Below are positions 52,885 to 61,405 of a stretch of 64,000 bases of DNA, in pieces. Numbering within the stretch: the stretch's first letter is position 1; each line of letters starts with the position of its first letter. The DNA comes from Candidatus Alcyoniella australis (GTDB lineage: Bacteria > Lernaellota > Lernaellaia > JAVCCG01 > Alcyoniellaceae), in assembly GCA_030765605.1 (NCBI GenBank), contig JAVCCG010000019.1, forward strand, positions 1-64,000. The letters are read 5' to 3'. The notes beneath the pieces are model-generated. The model had not been told where the DNA came from. It did no database searches and saw nothing but the letters and a program-made list of their open reading frames with translations. A program made the translations under genes and the position numbers.

Positions 52885-54933
52885 TCAAGGAAGCTCGCCT
52901 CCCGGCCCTTGGACCGGATTGACGAACACCTCGAGCGGACGCGGCGAGCCGCTGAACTCGGCGATCGCTCCCACGCGGCAGTGTGAACTCAAGCCGGCGG
53001 GCGGATCGAGCTCGATACACTGCCCGGCCGCTAGCTGTACATCGCGTGCGCCGGGGCTGTGCACGGTAAGACGCTCCTCAAACGGGTAGAGGCAGTCCTG
53101 CCAAAAAACCAGGCGCAACGTGCCGCCAGTAGCGCTGGGCGCGCAAGCCCGCAGGGTCGGTCCGCTCGGGTCCGCGTCATGCAGATACTGCTCGTAGCCG
53201 ATGATTTTAATCCAGGGCCATTTCGCACCCCAGGCCAAGGGCGGACGCATGGCGTCTGCGGTGCGCGGCGGATCGAACTCGCCGTTGCGCAGCACGAACG
53301 CGGCGGCTATGCCGTTATCGTACACGCGGTCCAGATCGCGCGAAGTTCGCCGCAGGTGCGCGTTAAGCTCGATCGCCTCGAACCCGCGATCCGCGGCGAA
53401 CAGCTCGAACACCGTGCGCTCGTGGCGATCAAGAGGATCGGTCAACACTAAGGTCCGTAGCTGCAACGGATCGAGCGCCGCGCGCACGTCGCCTGCAGCC
53501 AGGTCGGCCAGACGTTCTTGCGGCAGGTCGACCAGCGTGGGGATTGATGTCGGAGACTGAAGCAACGCCAGGTCGGTGCCGCCGATGGAGCGCGAGTCAT
53601 AACTATGCTGCGCCGCGTGCAGCCGCGGGCCGAACTCGAGCAACTGGCGTTGCGCCGAATCAAAGGTGAACGGCACGCACCATGCGGCGTTGGCAACCAG
53701 CGCGACGATCGCCGCAATGGTAGCTAAACCCTTGGGCGTACGCCGCAGCAGCAGGCCGCAAGGGATCGCGACCAACAGCGTCAGCAGCACGAACAACCCC
53801 AGCGCCTTGACGATCGATCCGGCTTGGGTCAGGCCGACGAAGTCCACAATCAGCGGCGTTCCCACCACGCGCTGGCGAAAGAACAGCGCCGCCGCGATCA
53901 ACGAGGCGACGGCCAATCCGCAGACCGGACCACGACCTGCACGATCAAGGGCAATGCCGCCGAACAGCGCCAGCACGCCGGCCATGGGCAGGGCCGTGCG
54001 CGGGAAGTGGTTAACCGGGTTGACCAGCAGCACACCGAGGTTCGCCAGCAGCATCAGAATCAACAGCGCCCGCCCGGCGGTCGAGCCCGAGCGCGCCAGG
54101 AACAGTCCGGCCAGCGCCGCGGGCACCAGCAGTGCCAAGCTCAGCGCGTGGTAGTTGACCAGCCCGATCCAACGTCCGCTCCAGGCCTGCCACGAGTAGT
54201 GCGTCAGCCAATCGACCTGGTAGTCGTTGAGCACCGAGAGCAGCAGGTCGCTTCCGCCCGTAGCGTCGGCGGGCATGCGCCAGAGCACAATGGGAATCAT
54301 CATCACGCCGAACGCTGCCAACGCGGCGATCAGCGGACCGGCGCTCCAGCCCTCGCCCTTGTTGCGGCGTCCGCGCAGTAGCAGCCCCAGCGCCACCAGG
54401 CCGATGGGCAAAATCGCAAACGCCAGAAACGTCTTGCACAGAAACGCGGCCACGACAGCGACCCCGGCCAGCGCTCCGTAGAGCAGGCCGCGGTCGCGCT
54501 GGGCGCGGAAGCACAACCACAGCGCCAGCAGCAACAGAAATGATCCCAGGGAGTAGACCTTGACGATCCCGCCGTAGAACACGGCCAGCGGCAACGGCGC
54601 GAGCAGGGCCACGGCGTACAGCGCAGCGCGCCGCGTGCCGACCTTTGCGGTCAGCGCGTAGACCAGCCACAGCGAGCCGATGGACGCCAGCAGCTCGGGC
54701 AGTCGCGCCCAGAGTACGTCCACGCCCAGCAGCGCGATCAGCCCGGCCACGATCAGCGTGGGCAGCGGGCTGATCGGCGTGAGCAACCGATATTGGACCA
54801 GGTTGTTCGCGGCCAGCAGCAGCCCGGCGCTGTCGTTGTCGAGCATCGGCACGCGCAGCATAAACCACAGGCGCACGGCCGCCCCGGCCGTCAGTAGTAG
54901 GATCAGCGCGATATGCCTTTGTTTTCCGGTCAT
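52885..54933 (-). CDS. Polytopic glycosyltransferase-like membrane protein (PMT type)
   Basis: 682 aa from ATG 54933. Twelve or so helices fill the first 420 residues, with VPMLDNDSAGLLLAANNLVQ as first loop (acidic Asp residues at 20-23) and LPELLASIGSLWLVYALTA in typical PMT position. The last 240 residues form a periplasmic region (LQSPTSIPTLVDLPQERLAD, ALLFDPLDRHERTVFELFAADRG-like, here DPLDRHERTVFELF). Composition and order match ArnT/PMT-type polyprenyl-sugar transferases. It is the first gene of the minus-strand run and divergent from the element at 54988. Confidence 0.77.
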   Translation of the reverse strand: MTGKQRHIALILLLTAGAAVRLWFMLRVPMLDNDSAGLLLAANNLVQYRLLTPISPLPTLIVAGLIALLGVDVLWARLPELLASIGSLWLVYALTAKVGTRRAALYAVALLAPLPLAVFYGGIVKVYSLGSFLLLLALWLCFRAQRDRGLLYGALAGVAVVAAFLCKTFLAFAILPIGLVALGLLLRGRRNKGEGWSAGPLIAALAAFGVMMIPIVLWRMPADATGGSDLLLSVLNDYQVDWLTHYSWQAWSGRWIGLVNYHALSLALLVPAALAGLFLARSGSTAGRALLILMLLANLGVLLVNPVNHFPRTALPMAGVLALFGGIALDRAGRGPVCGLAVASLIAAALFFRQRVVGTPLIVDFVGLTQAGSIVKALGLFVLLTLLVAIPCGLLLRRTPKGLATIAAIVALVANAAWCVPFTFDSAQRQLLEFGPRLHAAQHSYDSRSIGGTDLALLQSPTSIPTLVDLPQERLADLAAGDVRAALDPLQLRTLVLTDPLDRHERTVFELFAADRGFEAIELNAHLRRTSRDLDRVYDNGIAAAFVLRNGEFDPPRTADAMRPPLAWGAKWPWIKIIGYEQYLHDADPSGPTLRACAPSATGGTLRLVFWQDCLYPFEERLTVHSPGARDVQLAAGQCIELDPPAGLSSHCRVGAIAEFSGSPRPLEVFVNPVQGPGGELP

Positions 54934-54987
54934 ACGCCCGAAACTCTATCATCGGCGATCCGGCCTGCAAAGCTCACCACGACCGTG

Positions 54988-55171
54988 CTAGCCTGGGGTG
55001 TTTATGAGGTTCGTTCACGAGGCGTGTAAGATGCCGCAAGAACAAGAAAGCCGAGCTGATATTCTGCAGGCGTACTCCCTGCAGTACGTCGAGGACGGAT
55101 CAGCGAGGATGACGCAGTGATTGCGAATATATTGTGCGCCGTAGTAGAACCTCATGAAGAATCCAGGCTAG
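54988..55171. mobile_element. MITE-like element, 184 bp, 25-bp terminal inverted repeats
   Basis: The left end (54988-55012) and the right end (55147-55171) are inverted copies that match at 21 of 25 positions: CTAGCCTGG outside, ATGAGGTTC inside. A TA dinucleotide flanks GCCTGG at each end, the duplication expected of a mariner-type target. The interior holds a CTGCAG/CTGCAG pair and no transposase. A solo end lies at 23316. The rightmost frame reading through the element (from 55117) is not considered part of the downstream gene. Confidence 0.65.
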
Positions 55172-55182
55172 AATTTATCGAT

Positions 55183-56745
55183 TTGATTACGATCCGCCCT
55201 CTGACCGTCGCGCTTGCACTATGCATATGCTTGGTGTGCCTCCTGGTGCTTCCCGGTTGCGGCCCGCAGACCATTGATCAGCCCCTGGCGCCGATCGAGC
55301 AACCGCACCCCGATCTGACCGACGTTTCCGTGGAACAGATTATCGAGGTGCTCAGCGATTCCTCGGACGAGCTGGACTTCGAACGCCGGGCGGCCGCGCT
55401 GTTGGCCGGTCTGCAACGCGATCCGCGGCTACTGACGCTTGTGGAGAGCCGCACGGTCTCGGCTGTCGACCCGCGGGTGCGCGAGCTGTGCGCCGCGGCT
55501 CTGGGCAACTACGGCGAGTACAGCTCGATCGAGGCGCTGAGGCACGCGGTGGCCGACGTTGACCCGGGGGTGCGCGCCGCTGCATTGCGTTCCCTGGGAT
55601 TGATCAACGATCCGGAGACCGCGCCGCTGATCGCCTCGGGCCTGGACGATCCCGAACCGCAAGTACGGGCGGCGGCCCTCGAGGCCCTGGCCCGCTTCGG
55701 CCCGCAGATCCACGTACCGGCCCTGGCCGGACGCCAAGCAGATCTTGATTTTCTCAGAGACCGGCCCAACGCGGCTTGCCTCGAGCGCGGCCGTTCGATC
55801 TACGTCGACGCCACAACGGGCAAGGACTCCAACCTGGGAACCAAGGCCGCGCCCCTGCGCACCCTGGCCGCGGCAACCGCGCTGCTCGAGCCGCAACAGG
55901 GGATGACGATCTATGCCACTGCGGGCGAAAAGCAGACACCATTTAATGAAAGCGTGCTGATCGGTCCAACAGGCCGCGGCGACCGGGGCTGCCCCACGCG
56001 GCTGAGCGCCTGGCCGGGTAAGCCCGCGCCGCTGATCCAAGCCGCGCAATTTTATCCGCTGCCCCAGTTGCATCGCGTCGAGTCCGATCGAGGTGCGCGC
56101 TACGAGCTGCCGCTGGCAAAGCGTCCGTTGCGGATACTGGCCCAGGGGCTGGACGCGCAAAGCGAGATCCGGCTGACCGACGAGTCCTCCGAGGATGAGA
56201 GCGCCGCCTGGTACACGGGCAGCTCGCTGATGATTCGCGGCGAGGTCGGCGACGGCGTGTGGGTCAGCACGATCGAGGACGGCATCCGCGTGGACCGCGC
56301 ACCGTACGTCGAGGTCAGCGGCTTCACCGTGCGCATGGCCGCGGACAGCGGGATCGACTTCGACCGCTCGCCCAACGGGGTATGCCGCGAGTGCACCGTG
56401 AAGCAGGCCGGACGCCACGGCATCTTTTTCTACTATGCGCCAATGGGCACGGTGATCGATTCGCAGGTCAGCGACTGCGGATTTCAGGGGATCAGCGTGC
56501 GCTCGAGTCCGGACACGCTGATCAGCAACAGCCGCTCGTCGGGCAACGGAGTGGACGGTGTGCTGTTCCTCTACGATTCGGACCGCGGCACGCTCTACGG
56601 CAGCACGATCGTCGACAATCGCATCCGGGGCGTGGGGGCCGACCAGGGGAGCAACGGGATCAGGGTGATCGATTGCGTGCTGGCCCCGAACATCGGCCCC
56701 GAGCTGCGTAGCGACGACAGCTCATCGATCCAGGTCATCCCGTGA
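55183..56745 (+). CDS. Lipoprotein with HEAT repeats and right-handed beta-helix
   Basis: 520 aa from TTG 55183, chosen because the longer frame from 55117 begins inside the MITE-like element and only this start gives a compact signal peptide with lipobox (ALALCICLVCLLVLPGCGPQ). Residues 40-190 hold HEAT-like repeats (ALGNYGEYSSIEALRHAVAD, ALRSLGLINDPETAPLIASG, RAAALEALARFG). Residues about 200-500 form a right-handed parallel beta-helix: IYVDATTGKDSNLGTKAAPL, YVEVSGFTVRMAADSGIDFD, GTVIDSQVSDCGFQGISV and STIVDNRIRGVGADQGSNGI, typical of pectate lyase/DUF1565-like folds. May bind or cut surface polysaccharide. Overlaps the next gene by 4 bp (GTGA). Confidence 0.8.
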   Translation: MITIRPLTVALALCICLVCLLVLPGCGPQTIDQPLAPIEQPHPDLTDVSVEQIIEVLSDSSDELDFERRAAALLAGLQRDPRLLTLVESRTVSAVDPRVRELCAAALGNYGEYSSIEALRHAVADVDPGVRAAALRSLGLINDPETAPLIASGLDDPEPQVRAAALEALARFGPQIHVPALAGRQADLDFLRDRPNAACLERGRSIYVDATTGKDSNLGTKAAPLRTLAAATALLEPQQGMTIYATAGEKQTPFNESVLIGPTGRGDRGCPTRLSAWPGKPAPLIQAAQFYPLPQLHRVESDRGARYELPLAKRPLRILAQGLDAQSEIRLTDESSEDESAAWYTGSSLMIRGEVGDGVWVSTIEDGIRVDRAPYVEVSGFTVRMAADSGIDFDRSPNGVCRECTVKQAGRHGIFFYYAPMGTVIDSQVSDCGFQGISVRSSPDTLISNSRSSGNGVDGVLFLYDSDRGTLYGSTIVDNRIRGVGADQGSNGIRVIDCVLAPNIGPELRSDDSSSIQVIP

Positions 56746-58298
56746 GCCGCACACAACACGGCGCCGCGGCCATTGCCGCGGCCTGTGCCCTACTGCTGTT
56801 CGCCACGCGGCTGGCCGTTCCGACTCTCGGCGGTCAGCCCTCGCTTGCCGAGGAGCTCGTGACCGGCTCGATCGCCAACGCCTTGCTCGAAGGGCCCGAG
56901 CTGCCGCTGTGGGGCTACCACGCGGCCGAACACGGGCTGGGCTCGCTGGCCCTGGCGTTCGCCGCGCTCCCCTGGTTTTTACTGTTGGGCAAGACCGCGA
57001 TCTCGCTCAAGGCCGGCGCGCTGACCCTCGGCGCGATCAGCGCGGCGCTGATCGTGCTGCTGGCCGGACGACTCGAGGGGCTCGGCGGCGCGGCCCTGGC
57101 CGCTGTGTTCTGCGTGCTGATGCCGCCCGGCGCGTTTCTCGCCGCGGCCTACGCCCGCGGTCCCGCGCTGCCGTGCCTGGCCGCGGGACTCGGCGCGCTC
57201 TACGCGGCGCTGCGCACGCTGGAGGACCCGCACGGGCGCGTACGCTGGCCGCTGCTATGGGGGCTGCTCTCGGGGCTGGCGGTGAGCGTGGACAACGCCA
57301 TGCTGGCGCCGGTTCTTGTGCCGCTGGGATTGGCCATCATTCGTGACGCCGACTTCCTGCTGCGTCGGCGCGCGCTGCTCTTGCTTTCCGGCACGGCTGT
57401 CGGGACGCTGCCGCTGTTGTTGTTGAAACAGCCGCCGCTCTCCTCGGGCTTCTTCGGCCCCGAGGCGCTGGTGATCAGGGTCGCGGCCCAACCGGATATC
57501 CTCTGGCTGGCCGCCTCGCTCCCCGCGTTGCTGGGATTGCTCGCCGTGTACGAGCGGACCCGCAAACAGCAACCCTACAGGCGCGCCCAGGCTGCTTGCA
57601 TGGTGTTGTGGATCGTGGTGCTCGGCGTGGTGGTCGCGGCCCGCGACTCGCGCCTGCTCGATGCCCTGGCGATGGTCCTGGCCCTGCCCGTGGCCGCGCT
57701 GTGCCGCAGGTTACTGCGCTCGAGCCTGGTGCTCGGCGTGCTTGCCGTAACCGCACTGCTACTGCCCGGGCTGTTCGGCCAGTTGGACCTGCTGCGTTCG
57801 CCCGCAACGCTCGATCGCCCGGAGCTGCTCGGCCCGGGTTACGATCGGGTCAGCCACCTGGTCGAGGCCGGGATGAGCTGGAGCAACGATTCTACGCAGG
57901 CGCGCGAGCTGGTCTCGGCGCTCAATCCGCGCAGCGCCGCGGCCTTTGCCTTCGGGTTCGGCGAGGCTCACGGGGCGGGCACGGATCCGCTGGAGCAGAA
58001 GCTGATGACCTGCGCCGACCTGCCCGAGCCCGTTCGCGCGGCCTGTGCCGTGGGCGTGGGCTACGCCTGCCACCAGAACGACCAACCGCTGGACCTGCCG
58101 CTCTCGCGCAGCAGGCTCTATGAGTTGGTGCAATTGGGGATGCTGGTCTCGGCCGCTCGCGAGGGCTACTTCAGTACCGAGCAAATCGCCGAGTATGCCG
58201 ACCTGCTTTGTAAAACCCTCGACCCGCGAATCGGTCCGGGAATCCGGAATCTCGTACACTCGTTGCTTGCAATGCCTCGCGACGAACCGGTGAAATAG
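56742..58298 (+). CDS. Polytopic membrane protein, glycosyltransferase-like
   Basis: 518 aa from GTG overlapping the previous stop. About ten helices, then a soluble C-terminus of about 160 residues (LVEAGMSWSNDSTQARELVS, GVGYACHQNDQPLDLP, EQIAEYADLLCKTLDPRIG). The first loop is GGQPSLAEELVTGSIANALL; the usual Asp-Glu pair of PMT enzymes is only loosely present. It may be a polyprenyl-sugar transferase without a clear catalytic acid or a membrane partner of one. Followed 4 bp later by the radical SAM gene. No specific family recognised. Confidence 0.65.
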   Translation: MSRTQHGAAAIAAACALLLFATRLAVPTLGGQPSLAEELVTGSIANALLEGPELPLWGYHAAEHGLGSLALAFAALPWFLLLGKTAISLKAGALTLGAISAALIVLLAGRLEGLGGAALAAVFCVLMPPGAFLAAAYARGPALPCLAAGLGALYAALRTLEDPHGRVRWPLLWGLLSGLAVSVDNAMLAPVLVPLGLAIIRDADFLLRRRALLLLSGTAVGTLPLLLLKQPPLSSGFFGPEALVIRVAAQPDILWLAASLPALLGLLAVYERTRKQQPYRRAQAACMVLWIVVLGVVVAARDSRLLDALAMVLALPVAALCRRLLRSSLVLGVLAVTALLLPGLFGQLDLLRSPATLDRPELLGPGYDRVSHLVEAGMSWSNDSTQARELVSALNPRSAAAFAFGFGEAHGAGTDPLEQKLMTCADLPEPVRAACAVGVGYACHQNDQPLDLPLSRSRLYELVQLGMLVSAAREGYFSTEQIAEYADLLCKTLDPRIGPGIRNLVHSLLAMPRDEPVK

Positions 58299-58302
58299 GC
58301 CG

Positions 58303-59727
58303 ATGTTTCGCCTGAGCCTGATCCAACCGCCGCTGTCGGCCGCCCAACGCTACGGCGGCCTGGCCGCTGCGGGCAACAGCCTGCCCAACCTGGGCATGCT
58401 GCAACTGGCGGCCGTTGCGCGCGAGCACGGGGCGCTGGTCCAGCTGATCGACATGCAGGCCCAGGGCTGCGACGCGCAGCAGGTCGCGCAAAGCGTAGCG
58501 CGGTTCGCCCCGCAGCTGGCGGGCTTCACCGCGGTGACGATCTCGGTGGCCGCCGCGGCCGCCGCGGCCACAGCAATCAAGCGCCTGCTGCCCGATACGT
58601 TGCTGATGCTCGGCGGGCCGCACGTCTCGGCTGTGCCCGAGACCACGCTGGAGCGCTTCGTCGACTTCGACATCGGCGTGATCGGCGAGGGCGAGCGCAC
58701 GCTGATCGAGCTGATCGACGCGCTGAGCGCGGGCACGCCGCTGGAGCCGATCGCCGGGCTGCTGTTGCGCCGCGACCACGGACTGCAACGCAGCGCACCG
58801 CGCGGGCTGATCAACGACCTCGACCAGCTTCCGCTACCCGCCTGGGATTTGCTGCCGCAGATGGCCACGCGCTACCGCCCCTCGCCGCAGTCGACCGCGG
58901 GCCTGCCCTCGGCGATCCTCTTCACCTCGCGCGGCTGCCCCTATCACTGCACGTTCTGCGACCGCACGGTATTCGGCAACCGCGTGCGCAGCCTCAGCGC
59001 CGAGCGCGTGGTCGAGATGATCGAACACCTGGCGCAGAGCTACGGCATTGTGGACTTCGCGATCCACGACGAGATCTTCGTGCTCGACCAACCGCGCCTG
59101 CGGCGGATCTGCGAGCTGATCATCGAGCGCGGGCTGCGCGTAAGCTGGAACGCCCAGGGCCGAGCGGACCGGCTGCTGGACGCGCAGACATTGGCACTGA
59201 TGCGTCAGGCCGGATGTTGGCAGATGCAGATCGGCATCGAGTCCGGCGACCCGACGATCCTCAAGCTGATCAACAAAGGGATCACCATCGACGACGTGCG
59301 CGTCATGCTGCGAGCTGTGCGCGCGGCCGGAATGCACACCAAAGCGTTCCTGATGCTCGGACTGCCCGGCGAAACCCAGGCCACGTTGCAACGCACCATT
59401 GAGCTGGCGATCGAGTTGCCCCTGGATGACATTACGGTCACACTTTTTACCCCCTTCCCCGGATCGCAGGCCACAATGGACCTCGAGAGTTACGGGGAGC
59501 TGGTCGGCGACTGGAGAACGATGTCCGAATACGAGGTGAGCTTCGTGCCCAGCGGCCTAAGCGCCGGGCAGCTCGAGCGCGCGCGGGCGCAGTTGCTGCG
59601 GCGCTTCTACCTGCGACCGCGGGTAATCGTTGACTACGCCCGACGAATGCTGAAACCAGGGATGGCCGCACCGCTGGCCCACGGCGCGCTGGCCTTCGCC
59701 TCCACCATACTGCGGGAAACGCGTTGA
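58303..59727 (+). CDS. B12-binding domain radical SAM protein
   Basis: 474 aa. N-terminal B12-binding-like domain (LGMLQLAAVAREHGALVQLI, LLMLGGPHVSAVPETTL, DIGVIGEGERTLIELIDAL), then a radical SAM core with TSRGCPYHCTFCDR (CxxxCxxC binding the [4Fe-4S] cluster), QIGIESGDPTILKLINKG and a TIM-barrel segment FTPFPGSQATM. Members methylate unactivated carbons or form unusual bonds, often in natural-product or lipid/glycan pathways. Its substrate could be a glycan-lipid intermediate or a small molecule; the neighbours (carbamoyltransferase, SGNH hydrolase) suggest decoration of a polysaccharide or secondary metabolite. The stop overlaps the next start (TTGA). Confidence 0.9.
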   Translation: MFRLSLIQPPLSAAQRYGGLAAAGNSLPNLGMLQLAAVAREHGALVQLIDMQAQGCDAQQVAQSVARFAPQLAGFTAVTISVAAAAAAATAIKRLLPDTLLMLGGPHVSAVPETTLERFVDFDIGVIGEGERTLIELIDALSAGTPLEPIAGLLLRRDHGLQRSAPRGLINDLDQLPLPAWDLLPQMATRYRPSPQSTAGLPSAILFTSRGCPYHCTFCDRTVFGNRVRSLSAERVVEMIEHLAQSYGIVDFAIHDEIFVLDQPRLRRICELIIERGLRVSWNAQGRADRLLDAQTLALMRQAGCWQMQIGIESGDPTILKLINKGITIDDVRVMLRAVRAAGMHTKAFLMLGLPGETQATLQRTIELAIELPLDDITVTLFTPFPGSQATMDLESYGELVGDWRTMSEYEVSFVPSGLSAGQLERARAQLLRRFYLRPRVIVDYARRMLKPGMAAPLAHGALAFASTILRETR

Positions 59728-61403
59728 AGATCCTGGGGTTCAACGCCTACATCCACGACACCGCCGCGGCGCTGATCGAGGACGGCGAGCTTGTCGCCTT
59801 TGCCGAGCAGGAGCGCTTCGACCGCATTAAGCATTCCACCGGCCTGCCGGTCGATGCGATCCGCTACTGCCTGGACGAGGCGGGGATCGACGTTGACGGG
59901 CTCGACGCCGTGGCCTTCTACTGGGATCCTTGGGCCGGGCTGGGCCGACGCGCGTTACAGACCCTGCGCAACCTGCCGCGCTCGACCCGTCTGTTGGGCC
60001 TGCACAGTCGCAACTGGCGCTCGGTGTTCAACGTACGTCGCGCGTTCAGGGATGCCGTGGGCTACCGTGGCCCGTTCCACCACGTTAACCACTACCTGAG
60101 CCACGCGGCGGCCAACCACTACAGCTCGGGGCTGGAGCGCAGCGCCACGCTGGTGGTCGACGGCAACGGCGAGATCGCCTCGTCGTTACTGGCAGTGGTC
60201 GACGGCAAAGGCGTGCGGCCGCTGAGCTGGACGCTTTACCCGCACTCGCTGGGCCTGGTCTGGTGCACTGTCACCCAGTACCTGGGCTATCTGCAGAACC
60301 AGCACGAGGGCAAGGTGATGGGCCTCTCCAGCTATGGCCGCGGCGAGCTGGTCGATAAATTTCGCAAGGTGGTCTGGGCCCAGAACGACGGCCGGATCCG
60401 CTGCGACCTCTCGTACTTCGATTACTACGAGGATCGCGTCGACTGGTTCTCGCCGCGCTTCGTCAAGCAGTTCGGCCCGCCGCGCAAACCCGACGGACCG
60501 ATCGAGCAGCACCACATCGAGATCGCCTGCGCCCTACAACAGGTTACCGAGGAGATCCTGCTTGAGCTGGTCGAGCAGCTCGTGCGGCGCAGCGGACTGC
60601 GCGACGTGACCTTTGGCGGCGGCGTGGCGCTCAACTGCGTGGCCAACGGCAAAATCGCGGCCTCGGGACTGGTCGACTCGCTGCACGTGCAGCCCGCGGC
60701 GTCCGACGCCGGAGCGGCCTACGGCGCGGCGCTGTACACGCACATCGCCAACGGCGGCATGCCCCCTTCGCCGGTCACCCACGCCTACTACGGCCCGCAG
60801 TTCGATGAGGATCGAATATTGGCGGCGTTTCGCGCCCGCGGCATCGAGCCGCAGCGCGTCGACTCGGCCCGCGTCGCTGCCGAGGATCTGGCTGCAGGCC
60901 GCATCGTCGGCTGGTTCCAAGGTCGGATGGAGATCGGGCCGCGCGCCCTGGGCAACCGCAGCATCCTCACCGATCCGCGGCCGGACTGGATGAAGGACCG
61001 GCTGAACAACAGGGTCAAACACCGCGAGATGTTCCGGCCCTTCGCGCCCTCCGTGCCGTTGGAGCGCGCCGAAGAGTTCTTCGACACCGGCGGCCGACCC
61101 TCGCCGTTCATGCTGCTCGCCGTTCCGGTGCGCGAGCAGTGGCGCGACAAGCTGCCCGCGATCACTCATGTTGACGGCACCGCGCGGCTGCAAACCGTGG
61201 AGCGCGCGGACAACCCGCTGTACCATGAGCTGCTCACGCGCTTCGGCGATCTAAGCGGCGTACCAGTGCTGCTCAACACCAGCTTCAACGTAGCGGGCGA
61301 GCCCATCGTCTGTACGCCCGACGACGCCGTGGCCTGCTATTTGGGCACGGAGATCGACGTGCTGATCGCCGGACCGTTCCGCGCGTCCAAACCCGAGGTC
61401 TGA
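59724..61403 (+). CDS. Carbamoyltransferase, NodU/CmcH family
   Basis: 559 aa. Uses carbamoyl phosphate and ATP to put a carbamoyl group on a hydroxyl of a sugar or antibiotic. N-terminal: MKILGFNAYIHDTAAALIED and EQERFDRIKH, then HHVNHYLSHAAANHYSSGLE and TLVVDGNGE with metal-binding His and Asp residues (Kae1-like domain). YRGPFHHVNHYLS and LGYLQNQHEGKVMGLSSYG are also typical. The C-terminal domain has GRMEIGPRALGNRSILTDPR and LNNRVKHREMFRPFAPSV, near-invariant in the family. Start TTG overlaps the radical SAM stop. Known members modify nodulation factors and cephamycin; the target here is unknown. Confidence 0.93.
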   Translation: MKILGFNAYIHDTAAALIEDGELVAFAEQERFDRIKHSTGLPVDAIRYCLDEAGIDVDGLDAVAFYWDPWAGLGRRALQTLRNLPRSTRLLGLHSRNWRSVFNVRRAFRDAVGYRGPFHHVNHYLSHAAANHYSSGLERSATLVVDGNGEIASSLLAVVDGKGVRPLSWTLYPHSLGLVWCTVTQYLGYLQNQHEGKVMGLSSYGRGELVDKFRKVVWAQNDGRIRCDLSYFDYYEDRVDWFSPRFVKQFGPPRKPDGPIEQHHIEIACALQQVTEEILLELVEQLVRRSGLRDVTFGGGVALNCVANGKIAASGLVDSLHVQPAASDAGAAYGAALYTHIANGGMPPSPVTHAYYGPQFDEDRILAAFRARGIEPQRVDSARVAAEDLAAGRIVGWFQGRMEIGPRALGNRSILTDPRPDWMKDRLNNRVKHREMFRPFAPSVPLERAEEFFDTGGRPSPFMLLAVPVREQWRDKLPAITHVDGTARLQTVERADNPLYHELLTRFGDLSGVPVLLNTSFNVAGEPIVCTPDDAVACYLGTEIDVLIAGPFRASKPEV

Positions 61404-61405
61404 AC

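Noticed and set aside
55117-55182. Extended N-terminus of the beta-helix lipoprotein from GTG 55117
   Set aside because: The first residues are encoded by the MITE-like element, and the signal peptide starts later; TTG 55183 is preferred.
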